A stretch of DNA of 64,000 nucleotides, from contig JANFFA010000004.1 of the NCBI GenBank assembly GCA_030848925.1, positions 248,001-312,000 on the forward strand, in the 5' to 3' direction. Of this stretch, positions 63,121 to 64,000 are shown in pieces; positions within the stretch are counted from its first letter, which is position 1, and each line of letters starts with the position of its first letter. A program made the translations under genes and the position numbers. This DNA is from Rhodalgimonas zhirmunskyi. GTDB taxonomy: Bacteria > Pseudomonadota > Alphaproteobacteria > Rhodobacterales > Rhodobacteraceae. The notes beneath the pieces were generated by a model. That model worked only from the letters and a program-made list of their open reading frames with translations, ran no database searches and was not told the origin of the DNA.

Positions 63121-64000
63121 TCAAGCGACCTCGGGAATTTCCGCGATCTGAACACCCACGCCCGGCAAACGCTTTGCCATGCTGCGATCACAGGTCACCA
63201 TGCGGAAGGCGCCCGGCGTGTTGAACAGCGCATGAAGCAAATCATTGGTCAGGGCATGTCCGGCCCGCTCACCGTGATAGGCACCAATGATCGGGGCCCC
63301 GGCCAGCGCCAGATCGCCCAATGCGTCCAGCATCTTGTGGCGCACGGCTTCATCCTCATGGCGCAAGCCACCGGGGCTCAGAACCGTATCGCCGTCAACC
63401 ACGACAGCGTTCTCCATCGTGCCACCCAAGGCAAGGCCCTGCGCGCGCATCGCATCTACATCCGCCTGACGGCAGAAGGTGCGGCTGTCACACAGCTCAC
63501 GCACGAAAGCGCCGTTCGCCATGTTCAGGGTTTTTTCCTGATGGCCGATCGCCGCATCTTCGAAATCAATGCCGAAACTGATCGAAAGCCCTTCGCCCGG
63601 CTCAAGCCGTGCAACCGCGTCGCCCCGGCGCACTTCGATGGGCATAAGCACTTCGATTGCGCGCACAGGCGCATCCAGCTGAACTATTCCACGGGCCAGA
63701 ATGGCGCGCACGAACTCGGCCGCGCTGCCATCCATGATCGGCACTTCGGGTCCGTCAATCTCGATCAGCGCATTGTGCAGGCCACAGCCGACAAGCGCAG
63801 CCATGATATGTTCGATGGTAGAAACGCTGGCGCCACGGGCATTTTCGATCCGGGTGCAGAGCGGTGTTTGATTGACCGCATCCCAGCGCGCGGGAATAAG
63901 CGCATCACCAACCCGGATGTCGGTGCGCTTGAACCAGATTCCGTGCTCGGCCGAGGCCGGATAGACGACCATCTTAGCAGGCGCGCCGGAATGAAGTCCT
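63121..64000 (-). CDS. lpxC: UDP-3-O-acyl-N-acetylglucosamine deacetylase, 5' end off the right edge
   Basis: The frame runs through the right edge; the last bases read GLHSGAPAKMVVYPASAEHG, so the first about 15 residues are missing. LpxC catalyses the first committed step of lipid A synthesis. Visible zinc/catalytic motifs: VSTIEHIMAALVGCGLHNAL (His ligand and catalytic Glu), RHKMLDALGDLALAGAPIIG (His and Asp ligands) and AYHGERAGHALTN (catalytic His). An internal Met at 63972 is not the start. Confidence 0.97.
   Translation of the reverse strand, partial: GLHSGAPAKMVVYPASAEHGIWFKRTDIRVGDALIPARWDAVNQTPLCTRIENARGASVSTIEHIMAALVGCGLHNALIEIDGPEVPIMDGSAAEFVRAILARGIVQLDAPVRAIEVLMPIEVRRGDAVARLEPGEGLSISFGIDFEDAAIGHQEKTLNMANGAFVRELCDSRTFCRQADVDAMRAQGLALGGTMENAVVVDGDTVLSPGGLRHEDEAVRHKMLDALGDLALAGAPIIGAYHGERAGHALTNDLLHALFNTPGAFRMVTCDRSMAKRLPGVGVQIAEIPEVA

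Noticed and set aside
63972..63974. An ATG at 63972 as the start of lpxC
   Set aside because: The frame continues upstream with GLHSG, a conserved LpxC N-terminal segment, so the true start is beyond the window edge.

Overview
The window is a stretch of high-GC chromosome from an alphaproteobacterium, most likely a member of the Rhodobacterales (Roseobacter group). The support is C-rich third codon positions, the gene order lpxC-bamD-recN, the bolA/dnaJ-cobS-cobT neighbourhood, a roseobacter-style Hint/RTX secreted protein, and familiar intergenic GGATATTT-type hairpin elements. There is no prophage, insertion sequence, CRISPR array, rRNA or recognisable tRNA. Most of the window is ordinary core genome with a few accessory genes.

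Layout: 0-4.5 kb holds phosphoglycolate phosphatase (cut by the left edge), the UDP-GlcNAc genes glmU-glmS and an AlkD-like repair protein. 4.7-6.8 kb holds a lipoprotein, moaA and a small membrane protein. 6.8-15.2 kb is a peptide-uptake locus. A binding protein and two permeases (+ strand) diverge from a fused double-ATPase gene that is followed by argE and an M20D amidohydrolase (- strand), so import and intracellular hydrolysis are physically linked. 15.4-21.6 kb has a YeeE/YedE sulfur transporter, a DUF3422 protein, a PPOX-type stress protein and pntAB. 21.8-23.6 kb is a compact three-gene operon: an exported metallo-beta-lactamase-fold protein with an altered metal motif, an exported rhodanese and a membrane methyltransferase. 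23.7-27.3 kb is a tryptophan/kynurenine catabolic cluster (SDR, kynU, GNAT, kynA). 27.6-30.1 kb is a secreted-type NIDO/RTX/Hint protein.

30.9-31.4 kb is a 500-bp non-coding interval with a cluster of DnaA-box-like 9-mers. 31.4-43 kb carries pepN, a transglycosylase-like protein, an uncharacterised 443-residue protein, gatB, a TetR/MDR-reductase pair with a NemR-like operator, a CopD/HemJ-like membrane protein, a thioesterase and a DUF4177 protein. 43-50.4 kb is the bolA / J-domain / cobS / cobT neighbourhood (cobS and cobT are cobaltochelatase subunits of the aerobic cobalamin pathway), interrupted by msrB, a K+ channel, a fasciclin protein and a membrane-anchored tyrosine-phosphatase-like gene. 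50.5-60.1 kb has aminopeptidase P, DUF427, a DapA-family aldolase, a ClC protein, a D-lactate dehydrogenase-type flavoprotein, a TauE/SafE permease and a PAS-LuxR-alpha/beta-hydrolase fusion. 60.4-64 kb is recN, bamD and lpxC (cut by the right edge).

The most interesting items are the LuxR-hydrolase fusion with a lost catalytic His, the MBL-rhodanese-methyltransferase operon with an N-x-Q-x-H-A metal motif plus CXXCW, and the DnaA-box cluster far from any usual origin marker gene. All functional calls rest on reading the translated sequence and family knowledge; no database search was run.
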